From the NCBI GenBank assembly GCA_964640655.1, contig CAZXFT010000017.1:1-63439 (forward strand): a stretch of DNA of 63,439 nucleotides, in the 5' to 3' direction. This DNA comes from BJGO01 sp964640655. Lineage in GTDB: Bacteria; Bacteroidota; Bacteroidia; Chitinophagales; UBA10324. The notes beneath the pieces are model-generated. The model was not told the origin of the DNA. It worked only from the letters and a program-made list of their open reading frames with translations, and did not search any database. Made by a program: the position numbers and the translations under genes. Below, in pieces: positions 31,001 through 38,955 of the stretch (its first letter is position 1; each line of letters opens with the position of its first letter).

Positions 31001-34000
31001 TGTTAGGTTCAATAGCATCTATCACTCTGAAACCGACATAACCCGATGCACCAAAAGTAACTGTCAGGGTTATAGGGCTGTAATCAGCAGTTGCAGTTGT
31101 ATCACCCACCGGCCAGGTAAATGTAGTTGGTGAAGTAGTAACCGATTTTCTTAATTCACCGGTACCATTTGTAACAAGCATGTTAGAAGCACTAAATGGA
31201 TTACCTCCAATAGCTGCTGTTGCAGCTATTGTAACATTAAAGTTGCCAAGTATAAATCTTCCTGCTAACATATTAATTCCTCCTCCACTGTTAATTGAGA
31301 TATCCTTGTCTAAAGTAACAGAGGTGGGGTTTGCTATGGTTAAGAATGTGGGGGTTCCGGAAATAAGTGTTCCAGTATTTTGCGCTGAAGTTCCATTGTA
31401 AATAAAATTACATGACGCGCCTATGGTTCTATTTGTAGTCTGAATTGAGCCGGTCGCAGTTGGGGCAGTATTTATACCATCAACATTAGCCGTTAATATA
31501 TTTCCACCGTTACTTAAGGTAAATGTTGTTCCGGTTAAAATATTCAAACCGAAATCAATTGCAGAACCGGAAACAACAACGAAGGATCCTGTATTAACAT
31601 TAAATCCGGTTGTCAGAGTTGGCATGGAGTAAGTTGGCCCTGTAACACCTGCGCTAAATATAACTGTGCTTGCAACTGTACCTCCGGTTTGTGATATGTT
31701 TTGTACTGCAAACGCAAGTAAAGTGCCTTGCTTTCTGAAGGCTATTGTTCCTGTGCCTCCGGTTCGAGTGATTGTACCCCCGGTTTGTGAAAAATTATTA
31801 TATAAATGCGTTATGCCTGTGGTTGATCCAGCCGCTCTATACTCTCCGCCATTGATTGTAAAATTCCCGTCAACACTTAATGTTGTTGCTGCACTGGATG
31901 CTATTATTACGATTCCATTATCAACTGTTAGATTTCCCGTTATACCATGATTTACACTGTTATTAATCTGGAAAGTAGCACCAGAGCCATTGAACTCCAG
32001 ATTGTTGTATTGACGATTGGCGACATTGGTAGTGAAAGGAGCCGGAAGTGTTATAGTACCTGAACTTGCCGCATAGCGGAAAGTGCTTCCTGTAATTGTA
32101 TGTAAACCTGTGCCCGGGGTAAAGTTTCCGCGAACTTCTATCACTCCAGTATTTGCCCAAGTGCGGTTACCGTTACCTGTATTGGTAATACTGCCATAAA
32201 TAAATGCTGGAATATTTTGTGAAGCGGCATTGTTAAAGTCGATTGTATTACCTGTTACGGTAGCAGTAAAGTTGGTAAGCGAAGGATTGAAAACACCATT
32301 TACAGTTGCTGTACCGGCTGATAATGTAATATTAGCTCCACCACGGTTATTACTGATGGTTAAATTATTGTAAGTGGCGGCGGCTATAGATTGTGTACCG
32401 GTGCCATTGAAGTCAACCGTGCTACCGGTTACAGTTGTAGATGTACCCGGAGTATAGGAACCGCAGATACCAACTGTGCCACCATTAGGCAATACACGTA
32501 CGCCACCCGATGCGTCTAAACTGCCATAGTTTAATGCCGGTATGTTAATACTACCGGTGCTATACATATTTATGGTAGAGCTGCAATTCAGAGATGCTGT
32601 TGCACTTCCGCCATAAGTAACTGCACCTGCAATAGTCAGGCTGGTTGTCGCAGACATATTCAATTGTCCTGTACCATTCAGCGTAAAGTCAGTCACCGTA
32701 ACAGAGCCCGAACCAATAGTGCAGATATTAGGAGTCGAGATGTTAATGATTACATTATCATCTGCAGCTGGAACCCCGGCAGGAGTCCAGTTGTCGGCTT
32801 CATTCCAGTCGGTATTTGTTGAACCATCCCAGGTGTAGGTAGTTGCAAGTTGTTTACGCCCAGTAAATTCTCCACCATTCAAATCGGCTGATGTATTGTT
32901 AAAGTTTGATCCGGTAATTGTTGGGGAACTTAATGAAGTTGCAGGTGCAGGTGTCCAGGCACCTGATGCATATGAACTTACTTTAAACAATCCTTCGGTT
33001 CCATTGATGTCGCCACTCACGTTATTATAAGTAAGGGCAACATTATATGTGTACGTTCCTCCTGCCAAATTTTCAGAAGAAAACCAAGTACGGCTTAAGT
33101 AATCTGTCGCATTAATAGGTGTATTGATATTTCCGCTCGTTGCATCTACCACTCTGAACCCGACAAGACGTGTTGCAGAATTGGCAGTCATTGTTAATGC
33201 AACAGGTGAATATTCTGTAGTAACGGTTAACTCACCAATTGGGAAGGTGTATGTTGTAGGTACCGATGTCGTTATTGTGTGTATTAACAAACCCGTACCA
33301 TTGGTTGCAATCATTTTTGATGCACTGGGTGATATTACACTTAATGTGTTCGCTGCAGGAAGAGTAAGATTATTATTGCCCAATGCCAGAATTCCCGAAG
33401 TTATGCTCAGGTAATTTGCTGTATTATTCAATGTTCGGTTGGTATGTAAATTAATTGTACCGCCTCCGGAGATAATAATTTGTGTTATGGCTGCCCCGGT
33501 TGCAGGCCATTCGTAATTGGTTGATGTTAGGGTAGTACTACCGTCGTAGTTCAGTGTAGATGCTGTAGCATTAAATGTAATTGTTCCTGTACCGCTGAAA
33601 GCACCATTAGTACGGAAAAGTGTGGCGCCATTATTAATAGGTAATGTTGTTCCGGCGGCTAATACAGCTCCGGCAGCATTGTTTAAACGGAAATTAACAG
33701 GCCCTACTACAATACCCGGGGTTGCACAAGTAAAAGTTTGAGAGATGCTTCCAACGAGATTAATTGTCGTACTGCCGGTTGAGGTGTGCTCTAATCCTGC
33801 TGTGCCTGCTGTTTGAGTTAATGTAATGTTTCCTGACACATTAATCACAGCTGTTGCTGTATTTGAAGTATTTAATCTTGCTGAGTAACTTACCTGAGAA
33901 CTGATAACAAGATTTCCCACATTTAAAGTATAACTTCCCGAGGATGCAAGTCTTAAAAATTGTGATGCTCCGGTGCGTAATATTGAGAATGTACCATTTA

Positions 34001-35984
34001 TAACAGGGGGAGTGATATTATTCAACTGAATGTTTGTATTTGCGGTTTGGTTAGGGCAATCCCAAGTAAAATTGCTGAATGTTTGATTCATTGAGGCATT
34101 TGCAGATCCGCTAAATGATGTGTATCCAATGATAGCACATGTTGAGCCCGCACTCCATGTGGCTGTAGGGATTGTTCCGGCAGTAGTTGTAAAGTTATGT
34201 TCATAAGTACCGGTTGAGCTAAATGTAAGTGAGGATGTAGTTGCTCCTGTTATTGTACCTGCACTTCGCAAGAATCCATTGACTGTGCTTGTTGAACCGG
34301 TTATTGTTAATGTGTTTAATGCCATATTCAATCTGGCATTGGCATCAATGGTTAAAGAGTTCGCTACAGTGATAGCTGCTGCTGCAGTAACATCTGCCGT
34401 TGTATTAGATATGAATAAGAACGCAAAGTTTGTTGCTGTTGCGTTAATGGTTTGTCCGGTACTGCCATCAAAAATAACAGCACGAGAATTTGGTGTAAAT
34501 GTTCCGCTATTCGTCCAGCTGCCGCCTATTCGCAAATCACCACCAGATGCCGAAGAAAGCGCAAGTGTTGTAGAAGGAGATATTAAAAGGTTTCCTCGTA
34601 ATCTGCGGTATTGTGTAGAAGCTCCAAAATTCACACTGGTTGATGCCGTAGAAATGGTAACATTATTGGGAACACCCTGACCCGTAAGAATATTTGTGGC
34701 CCATTCCGCACCCGCACCATAAGAGCCACCGGTGTTATATATCAGAGTTGATGCAGACCCGTATGTTGGTGCGTTTGAAGAAACAAAACCCCCTGCATTA
34801 ATTGTAAAGTTATTGTTTATGGTTGACCCGGCTCCGAAGTTAATACCGGTTGTGGTATTCACATTATGGAATACACACGTTCCGGAAACAGTATGTGTGG
34901 CTGTTCCGGCAAATGTTACGGCGTGTGTACCGGATAAAGTTAATGTACCGGAGTTTGTAAAATTAGTGCCGCTTGTATTGTTGTCTACAGTTAATGTATT
35001 TGCGCTTCCTGTAATAGAGCCTGATGCACCAACTACTACACTAGTGCCAACAGCATTAACATTTTGAGTAACTGCGTGATTGATAGTTATGGTTCCCATG
35101 CTTAATGTTGCAGATGGAACTGCATTTGCCGTCCACGTTCCGGCAACATTCCAATTGCCTGTAGCGGCAGTAGTCCATCCAGAAGCAACGGTATAGCTAT
35201 AATTCGAGCCTCCATTATTGTTCAAATTGATGGTATATAAATCAGCATTTGAGCCATCGGCAGCAGGACCCGAGTCCCCGGAAGTAAATATGTAGTATGA
35301 GAGGTTTGCTCCAGGTGTATTCACAGTAGCGGGAATGGTAAAAGTTCGGGTTGCTCCTGCACCTGATCCAGCTACAACAGTTGAGGTAGCATAACCATTA
35401 GTAGTGTAGCGAATGTAAGCCTGCTGGCCTGTTGCAAAAGCTGCGCTTAAATTGGCCGTTACTGTAACTGCTTGACCCGGAAAAATTGTGCCTGAAGGAT
35501 TTCTGGTAACACTACTTACGGATTGAACAGCACCCTGCACTCGAAAGAACACCCATGTTCCTGTAGGATTTGTACCGGCATTAAGCGTTTTAAACACATA
35601 ATTGTCAGTTGTGTTGGGACAATTAATGTATAAAGCACCATTGGTGGTACAATTGGTGTTCAGGTTATATGTTGTGTTAGGACTCACCAACACATTCGAA
35701 CCAATAGTATTCGTTAATTGCGCTGTCGTTCCACCCCAATCTACTCCAAACCTGAAGTATTGATCGCCGGTTCCGTTTGGGTTTAGTGAAACGATGTATG
35801 TCGTTCCAGCACTAGGGCCCAGGTAAGTAAAATTACCGTTACCTGTTGGACAAGAACCCCCACCCCATCCAGAAGAGAATCCGGTTCCAACAATAGCGTT
35901 TTGTGCAAAAAGATTGTTTGAAATTGTTACGGAGAGTAATAATACCGCAATCAGCATTAGTTTGCGTTGTAACACTTTTTTCAT
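25041..35984 (-). CDS. Giant type-A-sorted surface protein, beta-helix-like, 3647 residues
   Basis: A signal peptide (LMLIAVLLLSVTISNNLFAQ) starts the protein. The end is a type IX secretion type A sorting domain: LPVQLTSFTGYK, a Y.L..VD.DY.YEYS segment, IVLFPNPTTDNLF and a basic C-terminus KKFTKKN. Between them are some 3300 residues of short Thr/Ser/Asn/Gly-rich strands (LTIN..G.FT..GTF...), like stacked beta-helix or autotransporter-type repeats. A Trp-rich module of the type GxWN..TW..G.VP occurs four times, near 35110-35170, 32755-32840, 30650-30720 and 27905-27980. A larger module around YN.GG.YG...EW occurs three times. There is no catalytic motif I recognise; an adhesin or sheath role is a guess. 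A terminator follows at 24980-25008. Confidence 0.93.
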   Translation of the reverse strand: MKKVLQRKLMLIAVLLLSVTISNNLFAQNAIVGTGFSSGWGGGSCPTGNGNFTYLGPSAGTTYIVSLNPNGTGDQYFRFGVDWGGTTAQLTNTIGSNVLVSPNTTYNLNTNCTTNGALYINCPNTTDNYVFKTLNAGTNPTGTWVFFRVQGAVQSVSSVTRNPSGTIFPGQAVTVTANLSAAFATGQQAYIRYTTNGYATSTVVAGSGAGATRTFTIPATVNTPGANLSYYIFTSGDSGPAADGSNADLYTINLNNNGGSNYSYTVASGWTTAATGNWNVAGTWTANAVPSATLSMGTITINHAVTQNVNAVGTSVVVGASGSITGSANTLTVDNNTSGTNFTNSGTLTLSGTHAVTFAGTATHTVSGTCVFHNVNTTTGINFGAGSTINNNFTINAGGFVSSNAPTYGSASTLIYNTGGSYGAGAEWATNILTGQGVPNNVTISTASTSVNFGASTQYRRLRGNLLISPSTTLALSSASGGDLRIGGSWTNSGTFTPNSRAVIFDGSTGQTINATATNFAFLFISNTTADVTAAAAITVANSLTIDANARLNMALNTLTITGSTSTVNGFLRSAGTITGATTSSLTFSSTGTYEHNFTTTAGTIPTATWSAGSTCAIIGYTSFSGSANASMNQTFSNFTWDCPNQTANTNIQLNNITPPVINGTFSILRTGASQFLRLASSGSYTLNVGNLVISSQVSYSARLNTSNTATAVINVSGNITLTQTAGTAGLEHTSTGSTTINLVGSISQTFTCATPGIVVGPVNFRLNNAAGAVLAAGTTLPINNGATLFRTNGAFSGTGTITFNATASTLNYDGSTTLTSTNYEWPATGAAITQIIISGGGTINLHTNRTLNNTANYLSITSGILALGNNNLTLPAANTLSVISPSASKMIATNGTGLLIHTITTSVPTTYTFPIGELTVTTEYSPVALTMTANSATRLVGFRVVDATSGNINTPINATDYLSRTWFSSENLAGGTYTYNVALTYNNVSGDINGTEGLFKVSSYASGAWTPAPATSLSSPTITGSNFNNTSADLNGGEFTGRKQLATTYTWDGSTNTDWNEADNWTPAGVPAADDNVIINISTPNICTIGSGSVTVTDFTLNGTGQLNMSATTSLTIAGAVTYGGSATASLNCSSTINMYSTGSINIPALNYGSLDASGGVRVLPNGGTVGICGSYTPGTSTTVTGSTVDFNGTGTQSIAAATYNNLTISNNRGGANITLSAGTATVNGVFNPSLTNFTATVTGNTIDFNNAASQNIPAFIYGSITNTGNGNRTWANTGVIEVRGNFTPGTGLHTITGSTFRYAASSGTITLPAPFTTNVANRQYNNLEFNGSGATFQINNSVNHGITGNLTVDNGIVIIASSAATTLSVDGNFTINGGEYRAAGSTTGITHLYNNFSQTGGTITRTGGTGTIAFRKQGTLLAFAVQNISQTGGTVASTVIFSAGVTGPTYSMPTLTTGFNVNTGSFVVVSGSAIDFGLNILTGTTFTLSNGGNILTANVDGINTAPTATGSIQTTNRTIGASCNFIYNGTSAQNTGTLISGTPTFLTIANPTSVTLDKDISINSGGGINMLAGRFILGNFNVTIAATAAIGGNPFSASNMLVTNGTGELRKSVTTSPTTFTWPVGDTTATADYSPITLTVTFGASGYVGFRVIDAIEPNNGSATNYITRYWVASTNLSTYSWSGSATYTAPDKAGLESAYKLNIYDPNAPSIGWSQYANSSAAANTLTITSGPGTGTLNNTSITAREDITLYYQSNGNGAWDVASNWQVANNPSFTGATTATVAPNNANSYGIWIRSGHTITVGTTVWADDLTIDNGGTLTIGGGGNFTLANGTAATDFTNDGTFNINNTTTIQSGSVNVNNNLITATVSPSSFGAITHNGSAVYNHAVDGGTIPASTWNSGSLLRITALNTTSSVGGFNQTFHHIEFNSPSQTTASLQILGAITGINGNLTMAASGTREVRIFGHSGNTNTSLTIGGNLIVTGGRLAVCNATSNGTQAVTLNVTGDVSVSSTGILDLTGSSANTSGTITLNTSGNVSVTGTGTIVKTQTVNTAIFRYNKTTGTQTYTAVAPATAVSANPISWQVGNGTTQPELILASDFVENATATFTVSSLATLNCGTYTVQGTTAGTTGSFTLQSTGTLKMGSPDGITAAPNAVGNIQTGPAAGNRVFNTGSYYEYNGSANQVTGLGLPTTIARLTINNSGAPLSNIVTLLQGTAIGTNGQLNLTSGIFKIGNSGNIVTLSGNNTVNGTGGDFASGNEGGIVRAITSNSSATGTLNFWELRTSTGFNFGSASTVNGRFRIDAGGFVLTNPPTYAVGSTLQYNSGGTYGRSLEWSATSGQGYPHHVQVTTTILNLGNSGTSTARVCGGDLIIDANSTLSMNVGGSEMTASLTVNGDVTFVSPTTSSTLTLSSQIGGDLFVKGDWIRNGGTFNSNNRLVSFNGTALQTINGPANTTFDYLRIDNATGVQLSGADITVAQQLDMQSGHFTLNNNNVSLNSFANIINASNSKYVVTNGTGLLIQSLGGVNTLYPVGPNTTQYSPATLAQFATVDNIGVRVKTAPAFDDAVNNDLEMVNYQWYISEGTAGGNSLFTQFQWNGSDEATNFIRTNPVFHGDWNGAVYNIRATNATGGSNPYTSGSSTNYAGNLNRAFVVGNLNGIKGCISSVQNGDWNTSTTWEAGVVPPKDANVCLNHNVTVNVVDPDTVGSITFSATSNLTLATGRIVTMSNGGFFSNAKPGLDLGSGKVVFSGTGAINGTQATTFNDVEINNGLTINIIPTIKGTFRINAGGFLISNSLNYNVSSTLEYNTGGTYGRNLEWSATSGAGYPHHVSITGNTLLNLGNGGSATARQNAGDLNISNGSGLTMAGPPNMTATLTVKGNLNLNGSLALSNSAGGDFVLEGDWIRNGTTGVFISNNRAVFFNGLTDQFVRITGGGMENFPYMLINKPNAGTYVKMYNSGSDLTDLRITGTSGGVLQLLNNGGLDLNGRTVGIDRNSNTGAPTVWIEVNGAREIINSGGISNGEFRFYSTTNPNQPTWFTAAVKNVAGVGTLTFRNNVLMTIADGSCDFGINAGNPITTIEGILQVKLGGSVGQTMNPCFYAVGSTLRFANTVDYLVPSNDKTWAAGAINSGLAGIPYNVEVIDNNTDLTLNDARALKNNLTITNGKFIINPGAGNEFSLGGNWTRTGATSAFTNNAGARVVFRGSAPQSLLCTASSNTETFKELEIDNSGGLGNNAITLGGSTRVLVTDSIVFTQGIITTGSNRVETNPTTGFVASAGNTNYTQSWINGNLRRNVTNSNTIVEFPVGIATRGNLAVVYSNALTGISFYDASFNPVSGGNDSEMDAWETSIPGNPYHTKYLMMNAGGFWTVEPDVQPASGTYDMRLYFNGMLGGMADNQFGILKRANGSTTYADFKPFPGTSINTSGGLGRMLADGFALRMGYTSFSQFGIGLSGVPLPVQLTSFTGYKDGAVNQLNWKSSSELNTLEFIVERSTDAINFIALGSVDAAGFSTMPLNYQFTDNAPENAINYYRLKMVDIDYTYEYSNIIAINNINIFISNDIVLFPNPTTDNLFANITSASKQDMNIVVLDMSGRIISTTQVVLAEGKNIVPLNSYMLAAGNYILEFRDKHNGIISSKKFTKKN
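27115..27590 (-). repeat. Giant-protein module, copy 3
   Basis: This protein-level repeat starts near STLEYNTGGTYG and runs through the GNLNLNGS and GDWIRNG strands to YMLINKPNAG. It resembles the copies at 28561-29043 and 34391-34772; the edges are approximate. Confidence 0.75.
28561..29043 (-). repeat. Giant-protein module, copy 2
   Basis: The module runs from PPTYAVGSTLQYNSGG through GDWIRNGG to FDYLRIDNATG. It is the closest relative of copy 3: they share GRxLEWSATSGxGYPHHV. Confidence 0.75.
34391..34772 (-). repeat. Giant-protein module, copy 1
   Basis: The module runs from APTYGSASTLIYNTGG through GSWTNSGTF to FLFISNTTAD. It is more diverged and shorter than copies 2 and 3. Confidence 0.65.
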
Positions 35985-36042
35985 GTGTAATTAGATTGTG
36001 TTTGTAAGGTAATTGGTTATTCGGTTTAGTTACAGAATACTA

Positions 36043-36055
36043 TCGACGAAATGCA
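36043..36055 (-). promoter_or_regulatory. Shared upstream motif, site 1
   Basis: TCGACGAAATGCA (plus-strand reading), 59 bases before the start of the giant surface protein. The same 13-mer occurs at 54784-54796 before another secreted-protein gene, and a weaker copy (TCGATAAATGTA) begins at 36125. It may be a regulator site; nothing proves it. Confidence 0.3.
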
Positions 36056-36206
36056 CAATGTTATCTTTATTATCGTCAGAATATTTGATAACAGACATTT
36101 ATCCAAAAGTTAACTCTGAAAACTTCGATAAATGTAAGAGATTACGTTGTAAAAACAAGCACCCCGGGCTTTGTTCTCCAAATTTTTAATATAAAAAATT
36201 TTTAAG

Positions 36207-36233
36207 TAAGTGCCGGGTGTCCCTCTGCACTTA
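36207..36233 (-). terminator. Hairpin terminator overlapping the stop of the TPR gene
   Basis: TAAGTGC (36207-36213) pairs perfectly with GCACTTA (36227-36233), and GGG/CCC pairs inside the loop. On the minus strand a T-run (AAAAATTTTTTAT) follows. The stem contains the TPR gene stop codon. The rest of the gap back to 35985 is AT-rich and holds no gene. Confidence 0.5.
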
Positions 36234-38048
36234 ATTTACCGAATCGCCACGCAAGGCCCTGTACCTCTTTCGGGCTTCGATAACATAGAGGCTGCCGCTG
36301 TGTTCTGTGATAATTTGTTTGTACAGTTCCTTGGCTTTTTCATTGTCGTGTATGGCATTTTCATATAAATCGGCCAGGTCAAAAATGGCGTCGTCAGCGA
36401 GCAGATCGGTAGAAAACTTCTGATTGATGTCTTCAAAATATTTAACGGCATTTATCACATCATTCTTTTTCATAAAAATCAACGCTTTTTCATAAAACAC
36501 ATCATCAACCAGAGAGTGATCCGGAAATTTTTTGACCAAAGAATCCAAGGTGAATAAGGCGTCATCATATCTGTTTCTAAACAACAACAGGTCGGCTCTG
36601 GCATAAATGCTCATAGCCTCGGTGCTGGTATCGAGACCAGTGTTGTCTGTGATAAAAACGGAAAGCGCAATGGCATCGTTTGCCACAAACTCGCTGGTAG
36701 AGCTTTTGATAATGTCCAGCTGTGCCTGAGCCCATTCAAATTCTCCTTTATAAAAACTCAGTTTGGCGTTTCTGAATCTGGCTTCCTCACCAAGCGGTTC
36801 CTCTTTAAAATCCTTATCCACCTGCATATAAACCAATGTTGCATCCCATACATTGCCGGCTATGATGTAGTAATCCCCCAAATCGAGTTTACACTGTGCT
36901 TTCAAAACTTTAGTACCTCCCGGTTGTGCAATGATCTGCTCTAAAACAGATATGGCTGTGTCGGGATTGTTGGCATACCTAGCTTCAAGCATGGCATAAT
37001 CGCGTATTACCTGGATTGTTTGACTATTGCGGCCAAACTCGTTTAGAAAGTCACGATACGCATTAAGCGCATTTTGAATATCTGCTCCGGTTACAATCGA
37101 AGGAACGAGTGTTTTGGTTTTGAGTACATCGAGCAGCAGGGTTCGTGCTGTCATGTAATATGCTCCACTATTATTTCGGCTTTCTATCAGGTAATTTAAA
37201 GCTTCTTCAGCAGCGCTATAGTTGGCATCCTGAAAAGCCACACCGGCAAATTGATAAACTCTGAATCCATCTTCTTTATTTCTTTTATCAAGAGACTTGA
37301 TCTGGATAAACGCTGATGTATAATCTTTTTGCTGAATAAATAGCCATGCAAGCATTTCAACCAATGTAGTATTATCGGGTTGTTTTTGAAGCCGTTTGTA
37401 AAGCTGCGATTGCAGCTCTTTGACATATGCTTCATCCTCGGTAGCATCCTGAAGGCGTTGTTGCACCTGTGATAAGTATGTAGGATTTGCTGTTAAAAAA
37501 TCCAGAAACAGTTTAATCACATTAACCACATCACCTTGCTTCTGATAAATAAGTGCCGACTCGTTGATATACAGGCTGCTGTTGCCAAAAAGATTTCGGC
37601 CTTTTTCATAAACCATCAGTGCTTCATTGTTTCTGTTAATTGCCTGAAAAGCCTGTGCCAGACGGGTTATGCCCGACATATCGGGACCCAGTTTATCTAT
37701 GGCATCTTTATAATAAGCATCAGCATCTTTGGTTTTATCCTGAATCTGTAGAGTGTATCCGGCATCGACATAATAGGTTAAGTCGTTGGGGTATTTTTTT
37801 ATTTGCTTTTTACATATCCTGAAAGCCTCGTCGTATTGTTTCAGCTGAAGCAATACTTTGTAATAGTAGTTGTAATAAGAAATGGTTTGAGGATATTTTG
37901 AATACAGTTTCTCGTATAGCCCCGCTGATTTTTCAAACTCACCATTGTTAAAATAATACAAAGCAAGTTGTTCGTCCTGTGTTTGTGTTTGAGCAAAAAC
38001 AGACCCGGTTAAAAGGGTGAAAAAAAACAACAGTACTGCGTGTTTCAT
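36231..38048 (-). CDS. Exported TPR protein
   Basis: 605 residues with a signal peptide (AVLLFFFTLLTGSVFAQ). TPR-like helical repeats run through the whole chain: the first at LALYYFNNGEFEKSAGLYEKLY, others near AYYKDAIDKLGP and, at the end, AIFDLADLYENAIHDNEKAKELYKQI. It is probably a periplasmic scaffold. The gene is 39 bases after the vanZ-like gene and downstream of sprA and gcvH on the same strand, so a link to envelope or type IX secretion assembly is possible but not shown by the sequence. Confidence 0.88.
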   Translation of the reverse strand: MKHAVLLFFFTLLTGSVFAQTQTQDEQLALYYFNNGEFEKSAGLYEKLYSKYPQTISYYNYYYKVLLQLKQYDEAFRICKKQIKKYPNDLTYYVDAGYTLQIQDKTKDADAYYKDAIDKLGPDMSGITRLAQAFQAINRNNEALMVYEKGRNLFGNSSLYINESALIYQKQGDVVNVIKLFLDFLTANPTYLSQVQQRLQDATEDEAYVKELQSQLYKRLQKQPDNTTLVEMLAWLFIQQKDYTSAFIQIKSLDKRNKEDGFRVYQFAGVAFQDANYSAAEEALNYLIESRNNSGAYYMTARTLLLDVLKTKTLVPSIVTGADIQNALNAYRDFLNEFGRNSQTIQVIRDYAMLEARYANNPDTAISVLEQIIAQPGGTKVLKAQCKLDLGDYYIIAGNVWDATLVYMQVDKDFKEEPLGEEARFRNAKLSFYKGEFEWAQAQLDIIKSSTSEFVANDAIALSVFITDNTGLDTSTEAMSIYARADLLLFRNRYDDALFTLDSLVKKFPDHSLVDDVFYEKALIFMKKNDVINAVKYFEDINQKFSTDLLADDAIFDLADLYENAIHDNEKAKELYKQIITEHSGSLYVIEARKRYRALRGDSVN

Positions 38049-38087
38049 AGTTATTACAAAGTAAAGGTATAACCGACAAGCAGCAAT

Positions 38088-38483
38088 TTAAATTTTATAC
38101 CGCGTAAAAAATATTTTAGGTGGCAATAAAAAATAACATACCATGACCGATACAAGTGTTCCTAAAATATTGAAGCAAACATCCAGCCATTCAAAAGCAC
38201 GGTCTGTTGTTAAGGTGCTTTGAGCAAACTCAATCATTAATCCATATGTCATACATATAGAAACTACCCACACAAGTAGCCTAACTCCCGGTTTAGTAAT
38301 TTTTATAAGAGCACGATACATTAATGCAGCCAACACAAAATATAAGACGGCGTGTACCGCTTTGTCGGCGTTTGGAAAACTAAACCAACGTGGATGCGGA
38401 ATATCTTTCTGCGGCATTAAGCAAATAACGGCAATGCATAGTGCCCAGATCATGGGCAATGCAAATCGCCAATGTGCATTCAT
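38088..38483 (-). CDS. VanZ-like membrane protein
   Basis: 131 residues, about four membrane segments. VanZ-family features are the ALPMIWALCIAVICLMP start, DKAVHAVLYFVLA in the middle, and LMIEFAQSTLTTDRAFEWLDVCFNILG, where the Glu and Asp of the family motif are present. The biochemical role is unknown; VanZ of enterococci gives low-level teicoplanin resistance. It lies 10 bases after gcvH. This gcvH-vanZ order next to sprA is often seen in Bacteroidota. Confidence 0.9.
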   Translation of the reverse strand: MNAHWRFALPMIWALCIAVICLMPQKDIPHPRWFSFPNADKAVHAVLYFVLAALMYRALIKITKPGVRLLVWVVSICMTYGLMIEFAQSTLTTDRAFEWLDVCFNILGTLVSVMVCYFLLPPKIFFTRYKI

Positions 38484-38493
38484 AAAAAATGTG

Positions 38494-38874
38494 TTATTGT
38501 CCTATACTACTTTTGTAGTCAGCAGCATTCATCAAGTTGTCCACTTCGACGGGATTACTCAATGTTAACTTGATAATCCAGCCTTCACCGTAAGGATCTT
38601 TGTTGACCGCCTCCGGGTTATTATTTAGCTCTTCATTAATCTTGGTTACAGTTCCACTAACAGGCATAAATAAATCAGAAACTGTTTTAACCGCTTCAAT
38701 TGTGCCAAAAACTTCTTCTTTGCTCAAGGTTTTACCGGTGGAATTAATGTCCACATATACAATGTCGCCAAGTTCGTGCTGTGCAAAATCAGTAATGCCT
38801 ATAGTTGCTGTGTTACCTTCAACGAGAATCCACTCGTGATCTTTAGTGTACTTTAAATTTTCAGGGAATTGCAT
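38494..38874 (-). CDS. gcvH: Glycine cleavage system H protein
   Basis: 126 residues. This lipoyl carrier shuttles the aminomethyl group between the P, T and L proteins of glycine cleavage. The lipoylated Lys63 is in GTIEAVKTVSDLFMP; the DHEWILVEG start and GWIIKLTLSNP end are typical. No gcvP or gcvT is near. A candidate promoter lies just upstream. Confidence 0.98.
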   Translation of the reverse strand: MQFPENLKYTKDHEWILVEGNTATIGITDFAQHELGDIVYVDINSTGKTLSKEEVFGTIEAVKTVSDLFMPVSGTVTKINEELNNNPEAVNKDPYGEGWIIKLTLSNPVEVDNLMNAADYKSSIGQ

Positions 38875-38896
38875 GATTTGTGTGAGTCTACGTGGT

Positions 38897-38904
38897 CAAA
38901 TGTA
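38897..38904 (-). promoter_or_regulatory. Candidate promoter of gcvH (-7 element)
   Basis: TACATTTG on the minus strand matches TAnnTTTG, 22 bases before the gcvH ATG. A TTTG lies 23 bases further upstream and a TTG 16 bases upstream, so a -33 element is possible. It lies in the 81-base gap after sprA. Confidence 0.5.
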
Positions 38905-38955
38905 GCAGAATAATTTATAGCAATGTGCAAATGGGTTGTGCGTGTTCAATTAAAA

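Noticed and set aside
26197..35067. Many plus-strand open frames inside the giant surface-protein gene
   Set aside because: All are antisense to a 3647-codon intact gene with signal peptide and sorting domain; their Val/Pro/Leu-rich products are what the reverse complement of such sequence gives.
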